Origin: Bacteroidales bacterium
GTDB taxonomy: Bacteria; Bacteroidota; Bacteroidia; Bacteroidales; P3
Length of the DNA stretch: 33,823 nt
Direction: 5' to 3'
Assembly: GCA_016281475.1 (NCBI GenBank)
Contig: JAEEIS010000209.1
Span: 1 to 33,823, forward strand
This document shows positions 7,731 through 15,890 of this stretch, in pieces. Each line of letters opens with the position of its first letter. Positions within the stretch are counted from its first letter, which is position 1. Position numbers and translations under genes: made by a program. Under the pieces are notes generated by a model, which saw only the letters and a list, made by a program, of their open reading frames with translations, did no database searches and was not told the DNA's origin.

Positions 7731-8861
7731 ATGACATTCGACATAGTCAGAGAAGACCCCCGAAGTGGCGCGCGCGCCGGTGTGATGCACACCGCGCATG
7801 GCGATATTCCCACCCCCATCTTCATGCCGGTGGGGACGGCTGGGAGCGTGAAGGCGGTGCACCAACGCGAGCTGCGGGAGGACGTGGACGCAAAGATTAT
7901 TTTGGGCAACACGTACCACCTGTACTTGCGCCCCGGACTGGACATACTGCGGGCCGCGGGTGGGCTGCACGGCTTCAACGGCTGGGAGCGTCCGCTGCTG
8001 ACCGACAGCGGTGGATTCCAGGTGTTTTCGCTGGCGGAGAACCGCAAGATTAAGGAGGAGGGCTGCACGTTCCGCTCGCACATCGACGGCAGCCGCCACC
8101 TGTTCACCCCCGAGAGGGTGATGGACATCGAGCGCGTGATTGGGGCCGACATTATGATGGCATTTGACGAGTGCGCGCCGGGCGAATCGGACTATAGGTA
8201 TGCCAAGAAGTCGATGGAGCTGACGCACCGCTGGCTGGACCGCTGCGTGCAGCGTTTCGGCGAGACGGAGCCGCTGTACGGCTACGAGCAGTGCCTGTTC
8301 CCGATTGTGCAGGGCTGCAAGTATGCCGACCTGCGCCGCCAGTCGGCAGAGTATATCACCAGCAAGGGTGCCGACGGCAACGCCATCGGCGGACTGGCTG
8401 TGGGCGAGCCGACGGAGGTGATGTACGAGATGATAGAGGTGGTGAACGCCATCCTGCCCAAGGACAAGCCCCGCTACCTGATGGGGGTGGGCACGCCATC
8501 GAACATATTGGAGAGCATTGAGCGGGGGGTGGACATGTTCGACTGCGTGATGCCTACGCGCAACGGCCGCAACGGCCTGCTGTTCACCGTCCACGGCACC
8601 ATCAACATCAAGAACAAGAAATGGGAGGACTGTTTCGAGCCCATCGACCCGGAGAGCCGCGCGGAGTGCGACAGGGTGTACACACTGGCCTATCTGCACC
8701 ACCTGATTAAGGCCGAGGAGATTCTGGGGCTGCAGATATGCTCGATACACAACCTGACGTTCTATCTGTGGCTGGTGAGGACGGCGAGGGAGCATATCAT
8801 CGCGGGCGACTACATGGAATGGAAGTCGCGCATGCTGCCCGAATTGGAGAAACGACTATGA
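7731..8861 (+). CDS. tgt: tRNA-guanine transglycosylase (queuosine pathway)
   Basis: The 376-residue length is standard. It exchanges guanine 34 of GUN-anticodon tRNAs for preQ1. Visible motifs are TPIFMPVGTAGSVKAV, the substrate-pocket aspartate in LTDSGGFQVFSL, IVQGC and IGGLAVGEP, and the catalytic-aspartate segment MFDCVMPTRNGRNG. Where the usual zinc site CxCxxC stands, this protein reads PESRAECDRVYTLAYLHHL: by ungapped alignment with the E. coli enzyme the three zinc cysteines are Ser, Ala and Asp, while the histidine of IHNL remains. The same may hold in other Bacteroidota, as I recall. ATG 7731 is chosen over the in-frame TTG at 7722 (KVMTF), because the family starts near MTFDIV. 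No partner gene for queuosine synthesis is adjacent. Confidence 0.96.
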   Translation: MTFDIVREDPRSGARAGVMHTAHGDIPTPIFMPVGTAGSVKAVHQRELREDVDAKIILGNTYHLYLRPGLDILRAAGGLHGFNGWERPLLTDSGGFQVFSLAENRKIKEEGCTFRSHIDGSRHLFTPERVMDIERVIGADIMMAFDECAPGESDYRYAKKSMELTHRWLDRCVQRFGETEPLYGYEQCLFPIVQGCKYADLRRQSAEYITSKGADGNAIGGLAVGEPTEVMYEMIEVVNAILPKDKPRYLMGVGTPSNILESIERGVDMFDCVMPTRNGRNGLLFTVHGTINIKNKKWEDCFEPIDPESRAECDRVYTLAYLHHLIKAEEILGLQICSIHNLTFYLWLVRTAREHIIAGDYMEWKSRMLPELEKRL

Positions 8862-9052
8862 GAAACATCATCGTGGCACACGAAAAACAAAGAACACAAA
8901 CATATTAATACATAACTAATTGTAGTATCAATTAAGAAAATATAACATTTTATTTAAAAAAAAGTGCAACAAAAACGTCTTTTTTCAGTCTGTATAGCGT
9001 GGAAGGGTGTATGGTCTTGCACAGGATAATTGAGATAATAACTTACAATAAT

Positions 9053-11962
9053 ATGAAAAAATCATTCTTACTCTTAGTATCGGCTTTATGCCTGAGCCTG
9101 GCGGGGACGCGGGCCCAGAATGCGTGTTACGGGTTTCACAACCCATCGAGTTTCAACTCGACACCCACGGCACCCGGATCATGGTCGGCACGCGTGGGCG
9201 ACCGTGTGTCGGGCTCGGGCGGCAGCACAGGCTACAATGTGCTGAGCACCTGCGCCCGCCCCAACAAGCCTGCCATCAAGGGCCATGGTAACATCACGTC
9301 GTCGGACTATTATTCGGGCTACTGCACGCACCGCTGTGGGTCGTGCAACCAGTGCAACCTGTTTGACGGCCACGACCAGCGGTTCCGCATCTACACCATG
9401 GCCGACCAGGGTATGGACCAGTTTACCATCAACAACGGCCAGGGCATGATGCGCATTCCTGCCGGACACACCAGCAGCATCCGTCTGGGCGATATGCGCG
9501 CCACGGGCTCTTGCGTCAACAACATCAACACCGACGGCAACAACAAGGGTGCCGAGGCCTTGTTCTACACGATGAGGGTGTCGGCACAGAACGCGCTGCT
9601 GTTTATCGACTACGCCGTGGTGGCATGCCGTTACGACCATACTCCCCAGCAGGCCGGCGAATTCCTCATCCGCGTGTGCGGCAAGAACAGCTCCACGGGT
9701 CAGTGGAACAATTTCCCGCTGAACGACAGCATGTGGTTCAACGTGCCTGCCCCCGCCATCACGGGTTCGCTGCCTGCGCCCTGGGTGGAGGGGCTGCCCG
9801 GCGGCGCGGCTGGCGCGACGACCTGCGGCTACTGCTATAAGCCGTGGACGCGCGTGGCCATCAGCCTTATCGACTATATCTACGACTCGGTGCGCGTGGA
9901 GATGTATACCAGCGACTGTATCTACGATGTCGACCCCATCTATGCCTACATCGCGGGCAACTGCCAGCCGATGCAGATTATCTCCTCAGGATGCCCTGCG
10001 GGCGAGTCTAACGCCGTAGACACCCTCTTGGCACCCAAGGGGCTACTCACCTATACGTGGTACGTCTCCTCCACCGGCTACTCCGGCCCCACCGGCAACA
10101 CCAATTATATGAACACCCTCTCTTTCCGACAGGTGCAGCCCACCCTCACGCGTGTTTACGACGATGACCGCGACACTAGCTACCGGTATGTTGCCCGTAC
10201 TGATGACTTCATCGTTACCGAAGCCTCCGATCACAACGTGGGCGATACTGTCGGGGTGACAACGTACAAATGTGTTATGACATCCGCCATGGACCCCGAC
10301 AAGCCTTTCCATTCTGTGGTCTACGCCACTGTCAGCAACACCAAACCTATTATCAACGCCGTAATAACTCTCGACTGCGACAGTATTGTACACCTTGACG
10401 CACGAGCCCACATTCCCTATCAGGGACCTGACGCTCCTCGCGTGGTCGACAGCCTCACTTCGTGGGTGGTACACGACGGCAGCACCAGCGACACCCCTCC
10501 GATCGACACCATTGTCGGTATGGCTGTCGACTACACTTTCCCCGACAGCAACATCCACGCCATTGACCTAACCGTCTATACCGAGGACAGCAACTGCAAC
10601 ACCCGTCGCACCTACTATGTCAAACCCGTCCTGCGCCCCGATATTAAGATTGACATCAACAAGCGCGTCCTCTGCGTGGGCGATACAGCCGTCATCAGGG
10701 ACAGCACGGAGAACGTGGCTTCGCGCAAATGGGTCTTCGCCGACACCGTCATCAGCGACTCTATGCCCGGCTTCAACCTCGCCAACACCACCACCATCAC
10801 CCGCACTTTTGAGGATTTCGAGAACCCCTTCATGCTCATTTGTTCAAAAAGAACCGTCTACGACGACCGCGTGAACGATTACAACGACTCCGTCTACATC
10901 TGCTACGACACCCTGTACGACACCATCTATTTCTTCCACGACCCTGAAATCACCTACAGCGACGACACCATCATCTGCAACGGACACGAGTCGCATGTCG
11001 TCGCCAGCACGCCCGTGTCGGGATGCTCGTTTGCATGGTTCCGCCATTTGAACCAAGCAGGCGAGACCCCCATCTGCGAGGGCAACACACTCTACGTGCG
11101 TCCATCACAACAGCACGCGCGCTACTATCTGAAGATAACTGTCGACTCTGCGGGCTGCGTGGCATGGGACAGCGTCGACCTCTCGGTCATTTCCACCAAG
11201 ATTATCGCTCAGCCCAGCCATGCCAAGCACTGTCCGGGCGACACCATCGTACTCATCGGCAAGGGCGCGCTCAACTACGAGTGGTCGTCCTATCCACCTG
11301 ACCCAGACCTAATCGGACAGGAGCACAACGACACCATCTACGTCTCGCCCAACGAGGACACCCGCTACTATATGGTGGGCTACGCGGCCGACAGCTGCGA
11401 CGTGGCAGCAATCAGCATTTTGGTCAAATATGTGCCCCTGCCAAAAATCAACTTGGAGTATAACCCGCACTTTATCGACACCGAGGTGCCCGTGGTCAAT
11501 TTCAAAGACATCTCAGAGAATCGCGACCACTCGCGCTGGATATTCGGCGACGGCTCCTCCTCCACCGGCACTGAGGTCACACACCACTTCGACATCTACA
11601 TGCCGGGCAGCAACACCGTCACCCTGCAATGCTACAACGAGATAGGTTGCAGCATCGACAGCACGTTCTCCATCCCCATCGACACGTTCGGATTCTACCG
11701 TCCTAACATTTTCACGCCCAACAAGAGCACCAACAACCGATTCTCGATTATATGCCCCAGCTCGCTCGACAAGTTCCACATCGCCATCTTCAACCGCCAC
11801 GGAGCCATGGTGTTCAGCTCCGACGACCAGCACTTCCAGTGGGACGGCACCTGCAACGGCACCCCGCTGCCACAGGACGCCTACCCCTACATCATCACCT
11901 ACACCCGCGCGGGCAGCGTGTCGGAATACAAAGTCTCAGGCACCGTCACACTCATACGGTGA
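9053..11962 (+). CDS. Large secreted PKD-containing protein with T9SS type B (CHU_C) sorting domain
   Basis: The 969-residue protein starts at ATG 9053 with a signal peptide (MKKSFLLLVSALCLSLAGTRA, then QNA); the longer frame from 8999 lacks a sensible start. The bulk is a chain of extracellular beta-sandwich segments rich in Thr, Asp and Cys. A PKD-like unit lies near residues 830-885 (NFKDISENRDHSRWIFGDGS, then VTLQCYNEIGCSID). The C-terminus is the gliding-motility-associated domain: FYRPNIFTPN, FHIAIFNRHGAMVFSS, WDGTCNGTPLPQDAYPYIITY. In this family the domain directs export by the type IX system and attachment or release at the surface, so the host must carry T9SS genes elsewhere. Cargo function is unknown, probably adhesion. 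The 190-base gap after tgt shows no clear promoter box. Confidence 0.9.
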   Translation: MKKSFLLLVSALCLSLAGTRAQNACYGFHNPSSFNSTPTAPGSWSARVGDRVSGSGGSTGYNVLSTCARPNKPAIKGHGNITSSDYYSGYCTHRCGSCNQCNLFDGHDQRFRIYTMADQGMDQFTINNGQGMMRIPAGHTSSIRLGDMRATGSCVNNINTDGNNKGAEALFYTMRVSAQNALLFIDYAVVACRYDHTPQQAGEFLIRVCGKNSSTGQWNNFPLNDSMWFNVPAPAITGSLPAPWVEGLPGGAAGATTCGYCYKPWTRVAISLIDYIYDSVRVEMYTSDCIYDVDPIYAYIAGNCQPMQIISSGCPAGESNAVDTLLAPKGLLTYTWYVSSTGYSGPTGNTNYMNTLSFRQVQPTLTRVYDDDRDTSYRYVARTDDFIVTEASDHNVGDTVGVTTYKCVMTSAMDPDKPFHSVVYATVSNTKPIINAVITLDCDSIVHLDARAHIPYQGPDAPRVVDSLTSWVVHDGSTSDTPPIDTIVGMAVDYTFPDSNIHAIDLTVYTEDSNCNTRRTYYVKPVLRPDIKIDINKRVLCVGDTAVIRDSTENVASRKWVFADTVISDSMPGFNLANTTTITRTFEDFENPFMLICSKRTVYDDRVNDYNDSVYICYDTLYDTIYFFHDPEITYSDDTIICNGHESHVVASTPVSGCSFAWFRHLNQAGETPICEGNTLYVRPSQQHARYYLKITVDSAGCVAWDSVDLSVISTKIIAQPSHAKHCPGDTIVLIGKGALNYEWSSYPPDPDLIGQEHNDTIYVSPNEDTRYYMVGYAADSCDVAAISILVKYVPLPKINLEYNPHFIDTEVPVVNFKDISENRDHSRWIFGDGSSSTGTEVTHHFDIYMPGSNTVTLQCYNEIGCSIDSTFSIPIDTFGFYRPNIFTPNKSTNNRFSIICPSSLDKFHIAIFNRHGAMVFSSDDQHFQWDGTCNGTPLPQDAYPYIITYTRAGSVSEYKVSGTVTLIR

Positions 11963-11985
11963 CGCTTGTTCCAGATACAAAAAAA

Positions 11986-12013
11986 GAGGGTCGGCTGCTA
12001 ACAGCCGACCCTC
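11986..12013. terminator. Bidirectional intrinsic terminator
   Basis: A perfect 12-bp stem, GAGGGTCGGCTG/CAGCCGACCCTC with loop CTAA, is flanked by seven A residues on the left and ATTTTTAT on the right. It can therefore end both the plus-strand CHU_C gene and the minus-strand TIR/RyR operon, whose last stop codon lies at 12034. Confidence 0.93.
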
Positions 12014-12033
12014 ATTTTTATACGGTGACTGAA

Positions 12034-13047
12034 TCAGTCAACCAAGGTCTTTATCGTCTCGTCCATCACCTTAAAGACCTCGGGGAAACAAACATTGGAA
12101 TTGCTGAAGATGGTAATCTCGGGCTCCTTGCCAGCGATGCCCAAGGGACGGATGTAGCCGTGTTCGACCAGCTGGTTCTCGTTGCGGGCAATGGCCTGCA
12201 ACACCAGCAGATGGAACGCGCCCGCCGCCGAGACACTCTCCACATTGCGGAAATAGAAGTCGACAGGCACACGATGACCGTATTCCACGCTCCACTCGGG
12301 ATGCTCGTCACACCGCACCTGCGGTAGCGGGTTTACCTTGAGTGTGTCGATAGCGTTGCCCAGATGGGTGGAGAGCTTCCAGAGCGGCATTTCTTTCAGG
12401 CTCTTGCCCAGACGTTCCATGTGGCGATAGAGCGTGGCGTTGAGCTGGCATCTCGAATACTCCTTCATGCCATTTTTCAACTTGAGGATGTCTCGGTCGT
12501 TGCTCTTCTTGACCCACTCGCGCAAGGTGATGTGCTTGGCATCCACAAACATCTCGCCAATCTCCTTCTTCAGGGGATAGTCGTCCAGGTGTTCGGGACG
12601 ATACGATTGCACCATCTTGCCAATAATCCCCGGCATCGAGGCCAACATCTTGGCCGTGGGCGCGATACCTTCGGTCCACACCCAGGCTTCGACACGGGGC
12701 GAAATCAGCATGGTCAGATTCTTTTCTATGTCCAACTTGGAGAACACACGTTTCATCTCGGCATCGAATTCGGCATTGATGGCATTGCAAACGTCTGTCC
12801 ATTTAAAGTTTTTGGGCAACTTCTGCAGACCCACCAAGTCAGAATAGGGACCGTAATTGGCTTCGAGATGGACGTCGATGCGCTTCTGGCAACGGGCAAA
12901 AATCGACTTGCTGCCATCGTACATCAGGCTTTCTATCAACGTCGTCGCCTCCTGAATCAACCGCTTGGCGGCATTGGGCTTGTTGCTCAACAGATATTGA
13001 CGGTAGTCATACATCAACCGTGATTTGAAGTATTCTTGTTTTTCCAT
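12034..13047 (-). CDS. Uncharacterised 337-residue protein, last gene of the TIR/RyR operon
   Basis: I do not recognise this family. It is predicted soluble, largely helical in its first 220 residues (SRLMYDYRQYLLSNKPNAAK, EATTLIESLMYDGSKSIFAR), with a mixed C-terminal part (GHRVPVDFYFRNVES, EITIFSNSNVCFPEVF). No signal peptide, membrane helix, Walker box or nuclease motif is visible. The start is at ATG 13047 (MEKQEYFKSR); a longer frame reaching 13167 would overlap the RyR gene and encode Arg/Pro-rich junk. It begins 13 bases after the RyR gene and ends at the bidirectional terminator, so it belongs to the same transcript. It may regulate, process or be an effector of the system; this is inferred from position only. 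Confidence 0.82.
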   Translation of the reverse strand: MEKQEYFKSRLMYDYRQYLLSNKPNAAKRLIQEATTLIESLMYDGSKSIFARCQKRIDVHLEANYGPYSDLVGLQKLPKNFKWTDVCNAINAEFDAEMKRVFSKLDIEKNLTMLISPRVEAWVWTEGIAPTAKMLASMPGIIGKMVQSYRPEHLDDYPLKKEIGEMFVDAKHITLREWVKKSNDRDILKLKNGMKEYSRCQLNATLYRHMERLGKSLKEMPLWKLSTHLGNAIDTLKVNPLPQVRCDEHPEWSVEYGHRVPVDFYFRNVESVSAAGAFHLLVLQAIARNENQLVEHGYIRPLGIAGKEPEITIFSNSNVCFPEVFKVMDETIKTLVD

Positions 13048-13060
13048 AGGAAACGGTATT

Positions 13061-13360
13061 TTAGTTTGTGGACTTCTTGATTTCGTACCCGAGCGAAAGG
13101 ATAAGGCGCAGGGTCTCAATCGAGGTGTTTCGGTCGTAGGCCTTCTCCGATTCGGGCAGTTCCTCATAGGGCACTAGACAGGGATTCTCCTTGCGCGCAT
13201 CGTCACGCTGGGGACCCCAAGTCCACCCGTCGGCAATTCTACCCATCGACCAGATGTCGTGCACGTTGCGAGCCATCAGCTCGGTCAGCTGCAGCAGCTC
13301 GTCGCTCAATTGGATGTCCGATGTGTCAACCGGCTTGGGGGTATAGGTCTTGTTTTGCAT
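13061..13360 (-). CDS. Stand-alone RyR-domain protein
   Basis: The 99-residue protein is essentially one RyR repeat (the domain named after ryanodine receptors). Diagnostic residues are ARNVHDIWSMGRIADGWTWG (residues 30-49), RDDARK (52-57), PYEELPESEKAYDR (64-77) and a closing helix LRLILSLGYEI. It has no signal peptide or membrane helix, so it acts in the cytoplasm. Bacterial RyR proteins are thought to bind small ligands or mediate assembly; no activity is established that I can cite. It starts 10 bases after the channel-like gene, whose C-terminus carries a second RyR copy with the same signature, so the two may bind the same ligand or each other. Confidence 0.92.
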   Translation of the reverse strand: MQNKTYTPKPVDTSDIQLSDELLQLTELMARNVHDIWSMGRIADGWTWGPQRDDARKENPCLVPYEELPESEKAYDRNTSIETLRLILSLGYEIKKSTN

Positions 13361-13370
13361 AAAGCGATGA

Positions 13371-15392
13371 TTATTTATTCTGGTTGAGATTGATTATCAC
13401 GTCTTTCACGTTCCGCACAATGGCTCTGTCGTATGCCTTCGACTTTTTTGGCAACTTGCCGTATGGGGCAATGTCCTTGTGCATAAACTCTTTATTCTTA
13501 TAGTCATTTTTATCGACATTGGCCGCGGCTTTCACTTGTGGGTCACTGCTATCTAGCCTTGCGTTCAAGTCATCCCGTTCCTTTGTCGGCATGGCACAGA
13601 AGCCCACCAGCAGTTTCTCCATGTTCCAACGGGCGTGTTCCAGCCGTGCCAGCCGTTCTACCACCTCTTCTTCCAAGTCCGAGGAGGTAAGATGCTGCCA
13701 GTCCATGCCTTCGCTGCGCAACTTGGAGTAGATAGAATTGGCGGCATAGATGTTCGACATCTTCTCTGCAAACGAAAGTTTGCGCCACAGCGCATCCAAG
13801 TCGGCTTCGTCGTATGGCATCATCACATACTTTTCTTCGTTGTCTTCCTTCTTATACAGGAAGTTGATACGCTTGCCCGCCGCCACACGGTGGTTCAGGT
13901 TCTTGTCAAAACAGTCTGAGATGTTGCCGAATGGGTGGATATTCTTGTAGCGTTCCACCTCCTGAGCGGAACGTAACATGGCATCACTCACGGGCTGGTA
14001 AACCAATATCACAGGCTTGGAGTAATCCTTCTCCATCAGGCTGTAGAAGCCTCGGGGCAGATACATTGCCTGCGCGATGTTCCGTTCGGGTTCATCTCCA
14101 CAGAACGCCACGGTCAGAATCTGTTCCTTGTCCTGCCGCCATTTCTCCAGCTCCGCACGCACCCAATTGTCCACCACCAAGCCTTTGATAAACTCCCATT
14201 CCACATCCAGGAAATCGCCATACTCTTCCTTAGGCTTTTCCTCCACGGATGCTTTACCCTCCTCGCGATAGACGCTGTGCGACAGTTCAAACAGCCCCGC
14301 ATACCGTCCCTTCACCAGCTTCATCTCCCTATCGGCATCTGGGTCGATAAAGGTTATCTTGGTGCGGATAGGCTTATAGGCATTCTCTTTGAAGTTGGGA
14401 AAATGGCACAGGTGCGCCGCCGTGCTAGCCATCGAAAAGCCCATCTGCGTCATGCCCACCACAACGAAGTGGACATACTGCTTGCTCTCGGCTCCGATGC
14501 CTTCACGGTCAAGCGTACAGCCCTTCCACTTGTAGTCGTCACCAATCAGTATCTGCTGTGCTACCGACTCCAACCGATTGAAGATGGTGGTCTCCATTTT
14601 GGCAGTACTGGGCTCTTCCGGCATAGCATGGAACAGATAAGTTGAAGCATTCCTTTCAAACGACAGATAGCATTGTGCATCCGTTTTGGCCTTATCTCCT
14701 CTTATCTTCCCTACCCGTTGCCAACAGTCCATATTAATTGAGTCGTGTTCCTTCTCCTCATCCTCACCAATGATGTAGATTACCGATGCCAATTCCACTT
14801 GACTAAACAGCAGAGCCTTGTCCATATTCCTCTCACCGTGATATATAGTCAACGACACTTTTCTCTCCTCATTCGTCAGCAATGGCACAATCTTCACCCA
14901 TAGTTCCTCAGCATCTTTGTTAGACAATATCACCACATCCTTCTTTCTCAGTTGCTCGTCAGCAGCTATCGACTTCAGCAGTCCCACAACCATTGAGCTG
15001 CCGCCCAATATCAATACGTGATTCTCGAAATAATAGTGCAGAAAACCTTTTCTGTGGCTTGCAGCCCGATTCATCAATATATTGCTGAACATCGAGATTA
15101 AGAATGCTGTAAAGAACATCGTTCCCACCATAGCCACTAGCAGCTGGTACCAGTGTGGCAGCGTCGATTTCTCCATAGGATAATTACTCTGCCCTATTAC
15201 CAAACTAATCACATCATCAAGAGGGTGAGCCCCTTCTGGAATGCCTGCGCTTTTCCATATCAATGCCACTAGCCACAACGCCAGCGTCCAAACCACGCAA
15301 AATCCTAGCACCCACAACACAGGCTTCCACACCTTGTTGCTGCTAAACGAGCGGTCGAACCGCCACAAGATACGTTTCCTGTACTTACGCAT
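13371..15392 (-). CDS. RCK/CASTOR-like two-helix membrane protein with C-terminal RyR domain
   Basis: In 673 residues I see two N-terminal helices (about 24-45, VLWVLGFCVVWTLALWLVAL, and about 84-108, LLVAMVGTMFFTAFLISMFS) separated by a re-entrant-like loop (LDDVISLVIGQSNYP). A first Rossmann-like RCK unit follows (ENHVLILGGSSMVVGLL, then VVILSN), then a second near residue 310 (YVHFVVVGMTQMGFSMAST, ITFIDPDAD). The C-terminus (581-660) is a RyR domain: LARLEHARWNMEKLLVGF, then after an insertion IAPYGKLPKKSKAYDR. The layout resembles CASTOR/POLLUX and other RCK-gated ion channels, but there is no TVGYG filter, so selectivity is unknown. It is best read as a ligand-gated membrane effector. 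It lies 10 bases after the two-helix gene. Confidence 0.82.
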   Translation of the reverse strand: MRKYRKRILWRFDRSFSSNKVWKPVLWVLGFCVVWTLALWLVALIWKSAGIPEGAHPLDDVISLVIGQSNYPMEKSTLPHWYQLLVAMVGTMFFTAFLISMFSNILMNRAASHRKGFLHYYFENHVLILGGSSMVVGLLKSIAADEQLRKKDVVILSNKDAEELWVKIVPLLTNEERKVSLTIYHGERNMDKALLFSQVELASVIYIIGEDEEKEHDSINMDCWQRVGKIRGDKAKTDAQCYLSFERNASTYLFHAMPEEPSTAKMETTIFNRLESVAQQILIGDDYKWKGCTLDREGIGAESKQYVHFVVVGMTQMGFSMASTAAHLCHFPNFKENAYKPIRTKITFIDPDADREMKLVKGRYAGLFELSHSVYREEGKASVEEKPKEEYGDFLDVEWEFIKGLVVDNWVRAELEKWRQDKEQILTVAFCGDEPERNIAQAMYLPRGFYSLMEKDYSKPVILVYQPVSDAMLRSAQEVERYKNIHPFGNISDCFDKNLNHRVAAGKRINFLYKKEDNEEKYVMMPYDEADLDALWRKLSFAEKMSNIYAANSIYSKLRSEGMDWQHLTSSDLEEEVVERLARLEHARWNMEKLLVGFCAMPTKERDDLNARLDSSDPQVKAAANVDKNDYKNKEFMHKDIAPYGKLPKKSKAYDRAIVRNVKDVIINLNQNK

Positions 15393-15402
15393 TCTGAGAA
15401 TT

Positions 15403-15888
15403 CTAATTATCCTTATTCACCAATTCATTCACTCTATTCTTCATTGGCTCTGCATCCATCGGATTCTCAACAACCACTTTCTTCAATCCATCTAAATAGG
15501 CATCAACAGCCAATTTATCAATACGTTCCTTCACAGTAGGATTGTTGGACTTTTCCAGCTCTTTCTTTGCTGCCTCCACATAGTAGTCCATAAGTTTTTC
15601 ATATACACACACCAACTTCTGCTCTGCTTTATGGTACGGTTTCATCACTTCTTCTCGTGCCGCCAACAGTGCCTTTACCAAATGGAACTCCAATATGGAG
15701 AATATCACAATGAGCAATCCTGCTATCACAAAAAGCATCCAATTCCACCACTCATACGTCAAAAATACAAGCACGCATAATGCAACATACACCAAAATAC
15801 TACAGCCTATCGCATAATAATAGCCGTTTGCATTGGGTTTATTCATCATTAATGATTCTTGTTTCAACTGCTTAATAAATGTTTCCAT
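15403..15888 (-). CDS. Two-helix membrane protein with helical cytoplasmic tail
   Basis: The 161-residue protein has two adjacent transmembrane helices (about 24-43, YYAIGCSILVYVALCVLVFL, and about 49-68, MLFVIAGLLIVIFSILEF), then a long charged helical tail (LLAAREEVMKPYHKAEQKL, YYVEAAKKELEKSNN). The architecture recalls the SLATT-type two-helix membrane effectors found in nucleotide-signal conflict systems, but I see no diagnostic motif and membership is a guess. It starts two bases after the TIR gene stop, so translation is probably coupled. The sequence is visibly A+T-richer than the flanking housekeeping genes, pointing to transfer. Confidence 0.8.
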   Translation of the reverse strand: METFIKQLKQESLMMNKPNANGYYYAIGCSILVYVALCVLVFLTYEWWNWMLFVIAGLLIVIFSILEFHLVKALLAAREEVMKPYHKAEQKLVCVYEKLMDYYVEAAKKELEKSNNPTVKERIDKLAVDAYLDGLKKVVVENPMDAEPMKNRVNELVNKDN

Positions 15889-15890
15889 AT

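Noticed and set aside
7647..8795. Long minus-strand frame opposite tgt
   Set aside because: It is a shadow frame caused by high G+C at codon position 3; its product has repeated His/Val/Gln and no family features.
13048..13167. N-terminal extension of the 337-residue protein
   Set aside because: It overlaps the RyR gene and encodes an Arg/Pro-rich string; MEKQEYF at 13047 is a natural start.
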